From Diphasiastrum complanatum (taxonomy: Eukaryota; Streptophyta; Lycopodiopsida; Lycopodiales; Lycopodiaceae), in the NCBI GenBank assembly GCA_029204225.1, contig CM055094.1:26300541-26364540 (forward strand): 64,000 nt of DNA, given 5' to 3'. Below the pieces are notes generated by a model, which had not been told where the DNA came from, made no database searches, and worked only from the letters and a program-made list of their open reading frames with translations. A program made the translations under genes and the position numbers. Shown here piece by piece: positions 46,332 through 58,369 of the stretch (its first letter is position 1; every line of letters starts with the position of its first letter).

Positions 46332-46985
46332 TGTGAAGGATTTCAGATCATTCAAGATCCAATCCATGTCCCAAATCTTTGGTTACAATAAGGAGCAAAC
46401 CAACAATCCTGCCAATGTAGAAAAATCAGCATCTACATACAAAATGAGATGCAAACTCTAAGAGATATTGATCAAACATGAACCAAAACATAAAATATGT
46501 TTGTTGTCTGTACAATTACAGTACCCTACTATATCTCACATGTGTGGAACCGAAAATAGCAATAAATGATCATTATACACATAGAATTGCAAGATAACAC
46601 CAAGATAGTGCACCAATGAGTAGTAGAACCCAAAGAGTACCATGTATAATGATGAAATGAGAGAGAGAAGAGAAAAGATGTGTCTCTCCACGAGTTACAT
46701 CCTTTTATAGAGTTTTCAAACCCTATTTGGCCACTTGGCTTTCCCTCCAAAATGTAAACCCTACTATTTTTGGGTCTAGATTCAATGTACCCAAAGTTCA
46801 AATTTGAATCTCTCTCAAACTCGACTACCAACTTTCCCACACTTTCCAAAAGTGTTTATTGGATGTATTTTAAACTAATATAACTTCAAAAAGTTTGTCT
46901 CTAAGTCTACAATGAGTTTTGGCCTCTTATTGACAATTAACCAAAATATGAATAAACTAGACTAAACTAGTTGAAATCTCTCACA
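46332..46985 (-). repeat. 5' LTR of the 41.8-47 kb element
   Basis: Same termini and same length (654 bp) as the 3' LTR, directly followed on the minus strand by the primer site. It should contain the element's promoter; no clear TATA position was assigned. Confidence 0.95.
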
Positions 46986-46990
46986 TGAAG

Positions 46991-49203
46991 TACATGGATT
47001 CATGTGACAGGGCACACAAGATCTAACAAGATCAAATCCCAAGGCTTGCATCACAAAGAGGAAGATGATCTGGAGCTCCAAGTTCACTCGATTGTATATG
47101 AGCCAAAAGATCTCAAAAATTGATGTCTGTCATCTATTTATAGGCAAGGCCCAAGGCCCATGTCTAAGCATAACTATCTTTAAGTCCAATCAGACCTTGC
47201 TAGCTTTTGTTAAGTCTTCTTTAAGCCCTCTTTGGCTTGTTATCCCGATTTAAGACACTTTTATGTGTCTAAAGAGGTAATTGCCTTCATTCTGAAGGCT
47301 AATAACCCAACAAAGCTTACAATGGTTATTATTATTTTCTTTTGAGCACCTGTCAAAGTACAGTACTTTGGGGACCTAAAATGGATCTTTTATTATCTAC
47401 AAGAGTTATTATGTGCTTGCTTACCAATCTATCAGAAAACTAGTTACCAAAAACTTGATCTAGATTGGCAGTTTCACAAAAAACAAGCATGTCGTAGGCT
47501 TGGCTTGTTTTTGCATGTGAGGGGAACCATATGTACGTGAATGGATTTTTCGTCATTTGGCTACTCTTTCGATAATTGCATGAAAAACGGCTAGACCTAA
47601 AAGTGAGTAACCAAGGGTGAAACCTACAATGGAGAATAGAATTATCAATTCTCTAGAGCATAACTAAGAAAATTACGTGAAGATATATTTTGCTATCCTA
47701 ACATATAGTCTATGAGCTTGGTTCATAGATTTAGGATTGACGACAAGTTATTGGTTCTTCATGGGGGTGTCACTGGTTCGAGAAAAATTTCGCTCTTTTC
47801 CTAGTATGGTGCCATTTAATTAACTTTGGAGTAGGGGTACTCCCAGTGAATTAAGCTAAATGGTGTTTGTGGTTTTTTCTCGATGATTTCGATCATTAAG
47901 ATTGAACAAGCCAAAGCTTTTAGTAAGATACTTGTTAAAATTGGCAGTTAGCGAACTAATGATGTAAGTTTTTTTATTGAATGGAAGTAATTCTCTCTTC
48001 GAATCTAAATTATTGTCGAATACGGTAAAAGAAGTACCAAAGATATGAATTTTGTGGATTTTTCATTTATATATATACTTTTGTTAGTTATGTCAAAACT
48101 AAACCAATTTTAACGAAGTAATGCTAAAGCCAGTAATGTGAAAAGGACAACAACCTAGCATTTACTTGTGTCTCGGGAATTTTCTAGTCCCTTAGTTGAC
48201 GAGGACCGAAAAATCTAAGGGAGGAAGAAAATGGACACTTGTGTTAGTAAATGATTTGTGTTATGTAATCTGGATTTATCTAAGATCTTTGAAGATCTGC
48301 ATAGTACCAGTTATGAAGTAATTCCACAATAAAATTGTTTAAAGAGAATTCATTTAGTTGAATTCACATGAGATATCATATACCACCATGAGAATGACCG
48401 TAAATTATGGTATGATTTGGATGAAAAAAGAAGTTAATCAACACATGGATCTTATTTAAGCTGTTAGTATTGAAAAGGTTTCCCTTAGGGGTAATGCTCT
48501 TTAATGGAGGGATTAATAAACTTATTACTAACTAGAAGAGGTTAACAGTGTGGTAAGAGATCATGTGTAGAAGTCTTCTTGTTGGATCACCCTAGTTTCA
48601 CAAATGGATCAAAAATGAAAATTTATGGATTCTCCAGTGTTTTGGTTGTGTTTGATATGTGCCTATACTTTGTATAGAGATTCTAGATTGATTCTTCGGA
48701 TTTCTAAAATATCAGATATGGCAGTTAAGGATTGTATGGAAGGAAGAGTTGGTGGTATGGGACATCAGTAATTTTGGAAAGGGAATTTTAGGACTGTAAA
48801 GATCTGATTATCAATGGTAAGTTTGAGTACCTATTTGTGATAAGGAAAAAATTAAATCATTGGTTAATTGAAGGGTGTTTTGAGAAATTTTGAGATTTAG
48901 TCCCATTAATGGTATCTCATAATTTACAAAATCAAAGAACCCTTAAAGCTATTTCTCACCTTAACTCTTTCTTCTTTTATATTTCTCAAATTTGGACATC
49001 AGATTAAATTCATATGATCCTTCTAGTATGAAAATTATTTCTTTTTTGAAGGATTTTTTATAATCATGTGAATTACTACTTGGATAAGGCTTGGAATTTA
49101 AAATGTTCCAAGTCGTTGGTCTTTCAATTTCGTAGTCTCGAACTGTCTCTTATGCATATGTTACATACCTAGTAGTACTTCAGACCCCTATTAGTCCATT
49201 TAG
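46991..49203. other. No gene recognised
   Basis: This is 2.2 kb of AT-rich sequence with only short frames and no LTR termini or domain motifs that I can support. It may contain decayed retroelement sequence. Confidence 0.45.
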
Positions 49204-50110
49204 TGTTGGGGGCTATATGGCAGGGCAAGGTACCCTTAGGATTAAAGATTTGTGCCCTTGGATAAGGACAGACAAGTGACTATACCTTAGTCAGAGGTAT
49301 GGAGTCACGTGACCCTTGGATAAGGGGTACCCTTAGAAAGTCATTGGATGACTATTTTTCTAAACCTTGGGCCTCAACCTTGAACCATATCACTTTATTG
49401 GTCTAGGACCAAAGTATACATGCACAACTTGGGCAATGGGACCTAGTAGGAGGGCGCCCTTCTAAAGTGTCCATTGAGTTCCCAACTCCCACAAGAAAGG
49501 CATTCAAATAGTCATAGGTTATGGAAGGAGTCTCTTGACCTTCCATAAGCCTATGGAGGCTCTTGGAGATTCTTTAACTCCCCTAGGCTTCTCTCTCTCT
49601 CATTGGATGAGCATGGAACTCCATAGTGCATTGGAGGGGTCCATGGGCCATCTATATGAGGGTAGTAGGGCACCCATTGGGAGGGGGGAGATCTCTCTTG
49701 TTTGATTTGTTTATGCTATAGTGTTGCTACTAGTGTGTAGAGTGCTTTTTTGTGGTAGTATGCTTACAGTTTGGATCTTGCTTATGGTATGGGACATAAG
49801 TAGGGTTTGGATCTTGAGTATGCTATGGAGTGCTATGCTTGTGCTTTGTTTATGGTTGGCAAGGGGGTGCTAGATAGGTCTTGCTTGGAGCTTGGATCTA
49901 GCTATGGTTGGGTGGTGAATACTTGAGGCCAGCTTGTTATATATCTTTGTGTTTAAAGAGTAGGGACACAGGTGGAGGAGAGATCCTTGGAGGCTTGCAG
50001 ATCCTTACTTGCAGGTGGAGGCATCCTAGCTTGGAGTTGTGGAGCATCTTGAAGCTTGCAGGTTGCTTGGAAGACATTTGGAGGCTCTACCTTGGATTTG
50101 GAGGACTTCC
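49204..50110 (+). repeat. Probable copia-type LTR
   Basis: The TGTTGGGGGCTATATGG start and the perfect primer site immediately after 50110 suggest an LTR of about 0.9 kb. The 3' terminus (TTCC) is not the usual CA and no partner is present, so boundaries are uncertain. Confidence 0.5.
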
Positions 50111-50122
50111 TGGTATCAGAGC
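50111..50122 (+). promoter_or_regulatory. Copia primer-binding site (initiator Met tRNA)
   Basis: TGGTATCAGAGC on the plus strand. Confidence 0.8.
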
Positions 50123-51092
50123 TAGACAAAGGATGGTAACCTTTCTAACCTTCTTCAAGTACCATTAAAATCACTAACTAATTTTTTTTTTGGAGAAGAT
50201 TATTGGCTTTTCTAGTTGTAGGAAGCTTGTAGTTGAAGTACCCAATTAATCTAGTTCTCTTTGGAAGAGAGTAGTGATGCTTATAGGATTGTTTAGGGGC
50301 TGATTTTTTATCATGCTAGAGAAGTTTTAAAGTGGGCTTTGGGTTTTTAAAAGTTCTGAAAAAAGATTTGTGGGATGGTTAGAGGAAGTCTTCCTCTACA
50401 TACACAAACTTTTTTTTGCAAAAAGATTGATTCTAGCTATGTGTTTTGATCAAAACTAGTGTTTTTTTTTGCATAAATAAAGTGTTTGAAGTTCTGATTT
50501 TCATTTTAAAGTTCCGTTTTACACATATGTAAATCTGAAAATCAGATCTGAAAAGTGAAGTTTTCATTCAAACTTCAATAGTTACACATTTCTATCTCCT
50601 AGTTTCATGAAGATGGCAATGTAGGAAGGGAATAGTAGTGTAACTTTGTGCATAAAACAAGTTTTGAAATTCAGTTTTTTGTCAATATGAAGTTCTGATT
50701 TTCAGACTTGTAAATTTGAAAATTGAAGTTTTCATAAAGTTTCATTAGTTATCCATTTCTAAACACTAGTTTCATGGATTTGGAGATCTAGAATAGTGAG
50801 AAATGTGAAAACTTTGGTTGCTTTTGAAATGACAAATAGAATCGGAATTGGAATGAGAACTTTATGTAAACATTAGCTTGGATTAGTTAATTTGATTTTC
50901 ATTTTTGCTTTTGATTACGGCAAATGTAGCTTGTTGTTGTGTCCCTCTTAAGTTTGGATTGAGCTTGTAAATAGTAGGCTTGGATTGAGCTTACAAACAA
51001 TAAGATTGAATGAATAGAAGTAAATGCTTTTTATTTGCATTGGATGTCTTGGATATCTCTTAAGATCGGTATAGATAGTGTTTAGCTTTATC
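50123..51092 (+). other. Leader sequence with internal duplication
   Basis: No gag frame follows the primer site. About 50490-50625 and 50690-50800 are diverged direct repeats (AGTTCTGATTTTCA, AAGTTTTCAT, CTAGTTTCATG in the same order). Confidence 0.55.
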
Positions 51093-51700
51093 CTAAGAAC
51101 TTCGGATACTATCGCGTTCAGCCTTTGCTAGTTGATAGAGTTTGCATTTAACAACATATGACTCGACATATGGCTTGAGCTTTGGCCAATAAAATTCTCT
51201 TTTAACCAAGTCCAAAGTCCTGTGTATACCGAGATATCCTGCACAGGGTATGTCGTGACATTCAAACAAAATATTAGATTTGAGCTCATCATCACCAGGT
51301 ACACAAACTTTCTCATTCCGAAATAGTAACCCATCTCGAATGGTGAACTGTTTCACAATCTTCTTATCTTTCTTAATTAGTTGAGTCCCCTGTGTTTTTG
51401 ACTCAACATTTCTTCCGGTCTGAACAATGTTCCAAATGTGACCAAAATGGGAATCTGGTTCATATTTTCCTCTCAGCGAAAGATATAGATCTGTAGAAAT
51501 CTGGGTGAATGACAACTCGTTCAGTTCACCAATCTGACTAAAAGCATCTGCAACTTGATTAGAGTTATCTCTTATGTAACGGATTTCATGATCGAATTCT
51601 TGCATCAATTCAGCCCATCGAGCTTTTCTCCCCCGAAGATCATGTTGATTACAAAAATACTTAAGAGGCTGGTGATCCGTATACAATAAAAATCCTTGCT
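51093..51700 (-). pseudogene. Gypsy (chromovirus-like) RNase H end and integrase zinc domain
   Basis: The frame of 197 residues begins with YTDHQPLKYFCNQHDLRGRK and RWAELMQEFDHEIRYIRDNS (end of RNase H). It continues NQVADAFS and the integrase zinc region (FECHDIPCAGYLGIHRTLDL with its His, then YVVKCKLYQLAKAERD, where the second Cys of CxxC is replaced by Tyr). The catalytic core is absent. It is not the ORF3 family: the RNase H end differs from that at 14.2-14.6 kb. Confidence 0.88.
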
Positions 51701-52300
51701 AAGACAAATCCAACTAGTAAGATTGCTAAACTAAGACCTAAATTAACACCCAAAGGGTTTGAAGGATAAATTGCGGCTAACTAAATAAACCAGTAGAAAC
51801 ATGTCACAATAATCCAATGAAAGGAGACAAGAGGAGGCCCGAGCACCTTCCCTCAAACTATGCACCTTCCAATGGGAACACAAAGAAATAGAAAGATAAT
51901 CTCAATAGAGAGCAATTTAGCATAATTTCATAGTGTTGTTTACAAGACAAATACCTCTCCTTTTATGGCAAGGAGGGTCTTCCATAAGTATCTACTAACT
52001 TATGGGACTAATCTGTTTCTAGCCTTTCTAAAACTTCTAACTTAGGATTTAGAACTTCAAAGTTTCTTAACTTAGGAAAACTTAAGATAAAATATTTCTA
52101 ATCTTAAGTTTCCTGATTCTAAGTTCTAAATCTAAGTTTAAGCTATTTTATTATTATTTAAGCTTCTACTCATGGGTTTACAAAACACATGCCATGGTTG
52201 AAGTTTATTAACAGATACTCAGACGTGGACTTACAAAACACATGCCACAGAGTTTTATTTCTTTCTTTTTATTTTCTCTGTGTTAGCACAGTTGCTAACA
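51701..52300 (-). repeat. Probable 3' LTR of the ORF3 element at 52.3-54.1 kb
   Basis: The minus strand shows a purine tract (AAGGAGGGGGATAA) directly before TGTTAGCAACTGTGC at 52300, the classical 3' LTR junction. The left boundary (about 51700) is where chromovirus sequence begins and is approximate. The sequence is unlike LTR copies A-C. Confidence 0.6.
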
Positions 52301-54117
52301 TTATCCCCCTCCTTATTGGATTGGTGGTCCCACACCAATCGAAGCCTTTTCATCCTAGATCTTTTGTATTTCTTGGAGACAATACTGTTGCTGTTGGGAG
52401 TGGTAGATTGTAGTGTCAATGTCCTCCATCATTTGCCATCGTAGTTTGTTTAGGAAGGGCATGGGTTTGTAATAATGGAGCATACCCTGTAAAATGTTAA
52501 CGATTTTTCATAGCTCCACCATATCAACGTGCAGGGCGGAAGTTAGTGCAGCATGATTACAAAGCCTTGCTACGCTGATATGGTTGTCTTGCGTTCGCAG
52601 GGGTTTATTGATATCAAGGGCGATGGGGATAGCCCTCGATCCCCAAAAACCTTTGAGTTCTGTTAGGAATGCTACCAGGCCACAATTATCCGCAAAATAT
52701 CTGACGTCGCGATCAGGATTGCCATGGTGCTTCTGGTAGAATACTCGACAGTTGGTGACCATGTCTTCGGCTAAGTTGCCGGTATCAACACCTGTGAGCT
52801 TGGGCCAAAATATTCTATTCTTGACCTTGGCAAAAAACGGTTCTTACCTTGCTACTAGACAGTAATAAGAATTTGTGCGCATGTAGGAGGGAGCTTCGAT
52901 ATACCGTGCCATTGAGGTTTTACTTTGTAGGAAGAGCTAATGACACCAAAGAGGTTGTGGATCCAGGAGTTTGACTGCTTCTTTATGTGTTTGACTCTGG
53001 TCCAAATCTGGCAGGATGTAGTCATCTCGCTCTTTTGTTGTTGGATATTTCTTGGCAAACTCCTGAGAGGCGCACAACTCCTTGTTCGATTCTATGGGCG
53101 TGATTTTGTGCCGGATGTGCTTATAGACGGAACCACACCCATAGGATCAGAGCCCGAAGTGTCTGCCGCGACTGAGCTGCCTGCTGTTGCCACTACTGCT
53201 TGTCTGTATTGTTGGGCCTGGTAAAATAAGGCCGCCCGCTACTCTAGGACCTCCTTTGGGACCTGAGAGGGTTTAAGACTCCCTCCGAATTCAGCATACT
53301 CCGCCTCGATGTCGTTGGATAGAATGTAGTGAGAGACATCGGCTTATGTGCTGATCGCCTTCCCTTTTTGCTTCTTAGTAGGTGGGGTTGGTGAGACTGG
53401 TTCTGCTGTCAGTTGGGGGGTGGCTCATTTTTTTGTGCTTGGATAGAGATCATCCAGCTCCTTGATGGCAGCAGCCGTCCTAGACCCCAACTGTTTGGTG
53501 ACCAACATGTGGAGATGATATCCACATTTGGTAGTGGGTTTTCTGGCTTTCAAAGCTCCGCACAGCTTCTCTGCTACCTTCTCAGCCCACTTGTAATTTT
53601 GAGTGGGATTGTCCATGGTGAGGTTCAAAGAAAAGAGGTTGCTCAGTGGTATGTGATCCATCTTGGCAGTATGCACTTCAACCATGGTGACGAGGATCTC
53701 TGAGATGGCTCATAGATGGGGATCCGTGATGAGGCGTATGGCGATCCCGTCGTTGGTTTGGGCAATGGCTTTGCCGTCTTCTGTCAGAAACTTTGTAAAG
53801 TATTTGGCATCATAGCTGGTGCCCTTGCCATGGATTGTCTCTCCGAGATTAGGGAAGCCAATGCTCTAGAGATTCCCATGAGAGACGTTGATGATGGTAT
53901 AGCTGCCACTCTTAGACGTAAGCCTAAAAGTTTGGAATTCATTCGAATAGGTGGAGTAGGCCACTCGGATCAGGCTCTCACTCTGCTAGTCACAGAAAAG
54001 AGTCTGATCAAAGCCAAGGTTTGTGAGGATATCCTTGGCCAGGGTGAACAAGAGTGCTCAAGAAGCAAAGGGATCATGTCCATAGGATGTCCCTCCACTG
54101 ATCTTGACCGCTGAAGT
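52301..54117 (-). pseudogene. Gypsy ORF3, diverged copy
   Basis: Read on the minus strand, the pieces appear in the same order as in the ORF3 at 15.1-18.3 kb. An N-terminal globular part runs from 54117 to 53690. An open frame covers 53685-53425 (NYKWAEKVAEKLCGALKARK). A low-complexity linker follows. Then there is a part ending KLPPTCAQILITV (compare SPQQLRVNAHFL), a frame 52762-52508 (IPIALDINKPLRTQDNHISV), and a tail RWQMMEDIDTTIYHSQQQQY. It is followed by a purine tract and an LTR start at 52300. Frames are broken in many places. It is truncated upstream at about 54.12 kb. Confidence 0.6.
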
Positions 54118-54220
54118 GATTTTGGTGGTTTTCAAATTTCCCACCAATAGTTACAAAGGGTCATATATCTTTTAGAATTACGAAGAGCTAAATGTAGAAT
54201 AGAGAAGTTGCGTACCATTC

Positions 54221-54225
<5 letters not shown>

Positions 54226-54300
<75 letters not shown>
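54226..54300. repeat. (GA)n microsatellite
   Basis: About 37 GA units on the plus strand, lying beyond the 3' side of the minus-strand RT relic. Confidence 0.97.
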
Positions 54301-54302
<2 letters not shown>

Positions 54303-54369
54303 CCACCAACCAATACCCATAGTCAATAAATCCCTCGGGGGGCAGCTAGCTCCCCCCTAAGGAAAAGCT

Positions 54370-55225
54370 AAATGTCCACCAAAAGATTGTTAATATTTTT
54401 AGGCAAATAAAATAACAGTCCTAGAAAATCTTGATGACGCAAAAGCTTGTTAATGATCATATAGAATTTATCTTGGGCAAACCCGTTACCCTGAAAGGTA
54501 TCTACTAGAGTTCGTACTTCCTTAAGAAAAGTTTCTTGTTTGTTACAACAGTACATGGCGGCTATTGTTTGCGATATAATGACCTTGTATGAATTGAATA
54601 TAGGTCTATTTGAGGCCAGGTGTATATATTGCAGAAAGCGAAAGGGGAGGTCATCCTTTTATCATATTTGAACAGATCAATCTCAAGATACTCCAAAGGA
54701 TATATCCATAACGGATTATATGCAGTTCTAGGTTGGGTTTTATCCAAAAAGCGTCCCACCAAGTGATTATTGATAAAGCAAATGTTATCTATATATCTGA
54801 ACAAATTTGAAGTAATTCATATATTCGACACGCCCAAGTTTTGCAACTCTTTTGATAAACTGCATCTCAAAGAATGACAGATACCAATTGCACCATAATG
54901 GTGAGCACGAGAAGCCCATTGGTATTCTTCGAACTTGTCGCCATGTACGATCTCCCAGTCTTACAATATAGTTGTCTATCAGGTAAGAGTTCCATTTACA
55001 CAAAGTATCCTTGTCAATATCATTCCATTCGTCCGAAGTTGCTTTTTCGGAAGCCCATTTAAATCATTGGACCCATATAGAAGTCTATATTTAAGTGTTT
55101 TGACATTGGCAACTTTGAATGCCAAGCCAATCAGTTTTGTCATAATGGTTTTAAGACCGTCAGTTCCTTCCAACAGAATATGTAGTGGGTTTCTTTCCTT
55201 GCCTATCCTCAACCCAAGATCTAAT
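54370..55225 (-). pseudogene. Penelope-like (or related non-LTR) reverse transcriptase relic
   Basis: Motifs on the minus strand, in order: GTDGLKTIMTKLIGLAFKVA; then DEWNDIDKDTLCKWNSYLID; the RT core RQVRRIPMGFSCSPLWCNWY (a P-M-G-x-x-x-S-P block unlike LTR-element RTs); after a frameshift, FRYIDNICFIN (the Y-x-D-D catalytic box with the second Asp now Asn, so inactive); WIYPLEYLEIDL; then, in another frame, a block with LASNRPIFNSYKVIISQ; and RTLVDTFQGNGFAQDKFY. This arrangement fits RTs of the Penelope-like group better than copia, gypsy or LINE. I am confident it is an RT, less so of the class. A GIY-YIG endonuclease was not seen. Part of the region between EIDL and the following block is deleted. 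Confidence 0.6.
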
Positions 55226-55309
55226 CAATCTAACATCAGGGAGATGAAGTTAGTCGTCATGCATAGATTCGTTCCTATGAGAGCGATAGCATATTTTAGA
55301 TTTCAGCAT

Positions 55310-55931
55310 GAATGGAAGATCCAGATCTAACTCTAACATCCATTAATCCTAAGCATTAACACTACGTCCATTAACACTAAGATCCACAATGAAGATAGCT
55401 TAAGCCCTTTCTCTCTCTCCCTTTCTCCCTCATAAAAAGTATAAAAACATGCAATCCCAATAACAATCAAATCCAACAATTAGCAAACACAATAAAAGCA
55501 TGAGAGATGGAAGAAAAGTGATAGAGAGCAAAAACATTTATAAATTCATTTCACAAGAGAACCAATCTACTTTATTGAAATGAAGATATGTAGATTTGTC
55601 GGAAACTCGAGTTAGTCCCTTTTTATAATAGAGAGGAGGACCCTAGCCTCTGAATCCTATTGGTCCATTTCTACCTCCCTAATTATTCAAACTTAAAAAG
55701 GAGTGAGAACCATCCAAAATTGGAGGGAAACCCAACTTTATTCACTAACTTGACATTTAGGCCATGCGACATTAAAAGTCCCGCAAAAAAGGCCTAAAGT
55801 CCTTTTATTGACTTTCGACTAATCAAATAACTATGTGATCATTGGGTTGGACTTACACACGCAGGGTGCCAAATCTCTCTCACTTATTAACTAGGGTTAG
55901 GGTTGCCTCGAGATGCGCAAGCCCTCCAACA
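55310..55931 (-). repeat. Truncated LTR related to copies A-C
   Basis: On the minus strand it begins TGTTGGAGGGCTTGCG at 55931 after the purine-rich GGTGGGAGAGAC, and contains GGCACCCTGCGTGTGTAAG (compare GGCATCCTGCGCGCGTAA of copy A) and CCCAATGATCACA. It fades out near 55310, where the RT relic begins. It is the 3' LTR of the minus-strand ORF3 element to its right. Confidence 0.7.
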
Positions 55932-55934
55932 GTC

Positions 55935-57590
55935 TCTCCCACCAAAACTGGTGTCGGGTTAGGTCACGAATAGAAATGTTTTGAGTTCTTGTTCGTTTCT
56001 TTCTCATTCTTTCTTTTCCATGAAATTGAGTCGGGTAGTGTTGAAATCTAAATTGTGTGGCCAAAAACAACGGCGATCCACTTTGAAGTTGTCCAGGCTG
56101 TGAATCGAAATTCCCAGGAGCCTCCCATCATTGTTGCACGGAAATACAATCTGGCCACCACCAACTGATCCTTAATACTCTCTGACGTCATTGGCTTATT
56201 CGGATCGAATGCCAAAGTAGGAAGACAATCATCCCATCGCGTTGCCACGGACGCCAAGAGCGTGAAATCTTTTGCGAACAACACCGATTGTCTGACTGTG
56301 GGATCCGGAGAGTGGATATACTCCCGCTGGTAAGCTTGTAGGGCTTGATGGAAATCCATTGATATCTCCCAGCTATATGGTTGGTGGACGATTGGCCAGT
56401 TCGACGTATGGATAATAATTTTGTCCATGGCCAATCCCAATCCTTCCACTTATTCCTATGCAGCATTGGTACGTAATATGGATCTATGCGCAATTGGCGA
56501 GGGCTGGTCACATAACTCCTGAACTTTTCTCAAAAACTGTTATTCTCCAAGCCGGCTGCTCTCCCAATGCGGGCATCTTATCCAATTCTTTGTTGGCCTC
56601 AATTTTAGAGGTCGTAAACTTGAGGACCCAACCACCATGCGAGGACTCATGAGGATGTTGTGCTAAAAGGCTCTGGATCTAGTGCTCGACGCTGATTGGT
56701 CGTCTGAACAATGGTGTGGTCCTTGATGAAGATGGACTCGCTTGTGTTGCTTGTGGAACTGGCTGTTCTTCTTAGACTTCGGGGACTCCACTCTATTTCA
56801 TCCCTGAATACAACTCTGTATCTATTTTGTCCAGATCCTGATGCTGAGGCGAGAATTGTGACATCAATAGAACTGGAATTTGTGGTCCGGCTTTCAACAC
56901 CTGAGTGTCGGCTTTCTCATAATCCTTGATAATGGCCTTGGCCTTGCCTAACTCGGTAGTTGTCATCCTTTTGAGTTTATCAAATTTTTTCTAAAACCCC
57001 ACCAGTGCAGTATTGTAGGTTTCCACTTTGCGAAACAAGTGTCTGATCTCATCCGGTGTGACTGGACGATCGGGCACTTGTTTTTCAGGTTCACGATGTG
57101 CTTTGGGTAACATAAAAACCACATCATCCAGTGTATAGCGTGTAAAATGTTTGGGCATATCATGTTGGACTCCATCTACTTTTTCTTTGTCAAAAGGATG
57201 TGTCTTGGATCTTCACTTAGCCTTTTTAGCAAGAATTGGTCCTGGAGGTGATTACTTCCGAGAAGATAAACTCTTCTTTGAAGGTGAAGACTTTTAGATG
57301 GTGATGTTTTGCTGGAACTTAGACTTGCAGAATCATCCTTGACTTTTCGTTTGTCTTTATCCAGTAAGGGTGACACATTCTTTAAATCAATCTTTTGAGG
57401 AGGATTTTCCCATTTCAGGACCGTATTATAATGTTGCTTGGCTTGTTTCTTCGTCATTAAACATGTGATCTTGTCTTCCTTCAACATAACTGCTTTTGGC
57501 GGTTTTATTGTTGGTCCATCAGGAATATTACGCACTCCAAATTTGGTCGGATCCATATGATTTAGAATTCGCTCACCAGTAAGTTATGCA
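55935..57590 (-). pseudogene. Gypsy ORF3 C-terminal half joined to the PR-RT linker
   Basis: Right to left: a Lys-rich linker (57556-57176); RYTLDDVVFMLPKAHREPE (57.1 kb, the linker block also at 12.5 kb); then, without RT, RNase H or integrase, a coiled-coil region (TTTELGKAKAIIKDYEKADT, parallel to TTHELAQAKQALKACQKFME in the other copy); RRPISVEH and HPHESSHGGWVLKFT (compare RRPKSVEE, YPHESSRGGWQISFS); VTSPRQLRIDPYYVPMLHRN; and ISMDFHQALQAYQREYIHSP. A clean deletion therefore removed pol and the ORF3 N-terminus. Several frameshifts are present. Confidence 0.75.
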
Positions 57591-57599
57591 TTGTCATCA

Positions 57600-58330
57600 T
57601 AAATCAAGGCATGACTCACAGGAATGAGTTCATCTTCAATGGACCTGGTATAGGCTCCGTTGATATCCAAGCTACATTCAGCACATTCAATGAAAAAGTG
57701 ATCGATGTATCCAAGGTTCGATCCAATAATGAAATCTCGCTCAAATCTGATTGATTATCTTGTTGGGATGTATATCCTACTGTACAGTCAATCGTTGCAA
57801 GAGCTTCATTCCACTTGATAGTATCGGTTTGAAAGTCATAATGAACTCCCAAATTTTTTGCCGATCGGTCACAAGTATGATCCGTTGTTGATGAATTATC
57901 ATCATCTTTCTGAACCACTGGATTGATAGTCCAAGTTATAGGATCAACCTTGACTGCATGTTCACGATTTTCAAAAGTGATTTTCTCGGTACCCCAGTTA
58001 TGAATTACTTGTGCAACTCGTAACCATTGGCGTCCCAATAGGACTCGGTATACATTTGGTGCTTCTGGTAAATCCATTACTACGAAAGTAATGACGAACT
58101 GTACTCCGACAATTCAATCATTTCCCGCAGACGAACTGTCGTTTGATCAGCTAGCTTAATGGCAAAAGTCGCAGGTTTTATCTTTGTAAGGCCCCATTTT
58201 GCATATAGCTTTGTAGAAATCAGGCTAACTCCCGAATCGCCATCTATCATGGCTACTTCATTATAAAATTGTCTATGCTGTATCGACAGGGTGATATTTT
58301 TTTGTTCACTTTCCCAAGCTGCTCCGACAT
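57600..58330 (-). pseudogene. Gypsy protease region (minus-strand element)
   Basis: The 153-residue frame 58077-57616 has MDLPEAPNVYRVLLGRQWLR, then VIHNWGTEKITFENREHAVK, the homologue of 11394-11900. The active-site part lies just upstream (about 58200-58260) and is broken by stops. Confidence 0.8.
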
Positions 58331-58369
58331 GGAGTACTTCATTAGATTCTTCAAATCCGGCACAAAAAA

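Larger units (their letters stand above)
41759..46990 (-). mobile_element. Complete copia-derived element with target duplication, lacking integrase and RT
   Basis: Two 654-bp LTRs (41764-42417 and 46332-46985) differ at about 17 positions by eye, roughly 2.6 %, so insertion is fairly recent. The 5-bp target duplication TGAAG is perfect (41759-41763 and 46986-46990). The element reads on the minus strand: primer site 46320-46331 abutting the 5' LTR, gag, zinc knuckle, protease, then about 2.2 kb of long unrecognised coding sequence, and a purine tract (GTTGAAGAGGGAG) abutting the 3' LTR. Integrase, RT and RNase H are not recognisable, so it must depend on another element. Internal region about 3.9 kb; total about 5.2 kb. 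Confidence 0.93.

Noticed and set aside
52189-54114. Plus-strand ORFs at 52189-52413, 52940-53224, 53413-53703 and 53716-54114
   Set aside because: Shadows of the minus-strand ORF3 relic and its LTR; the minus frames carry the conserved blocks.
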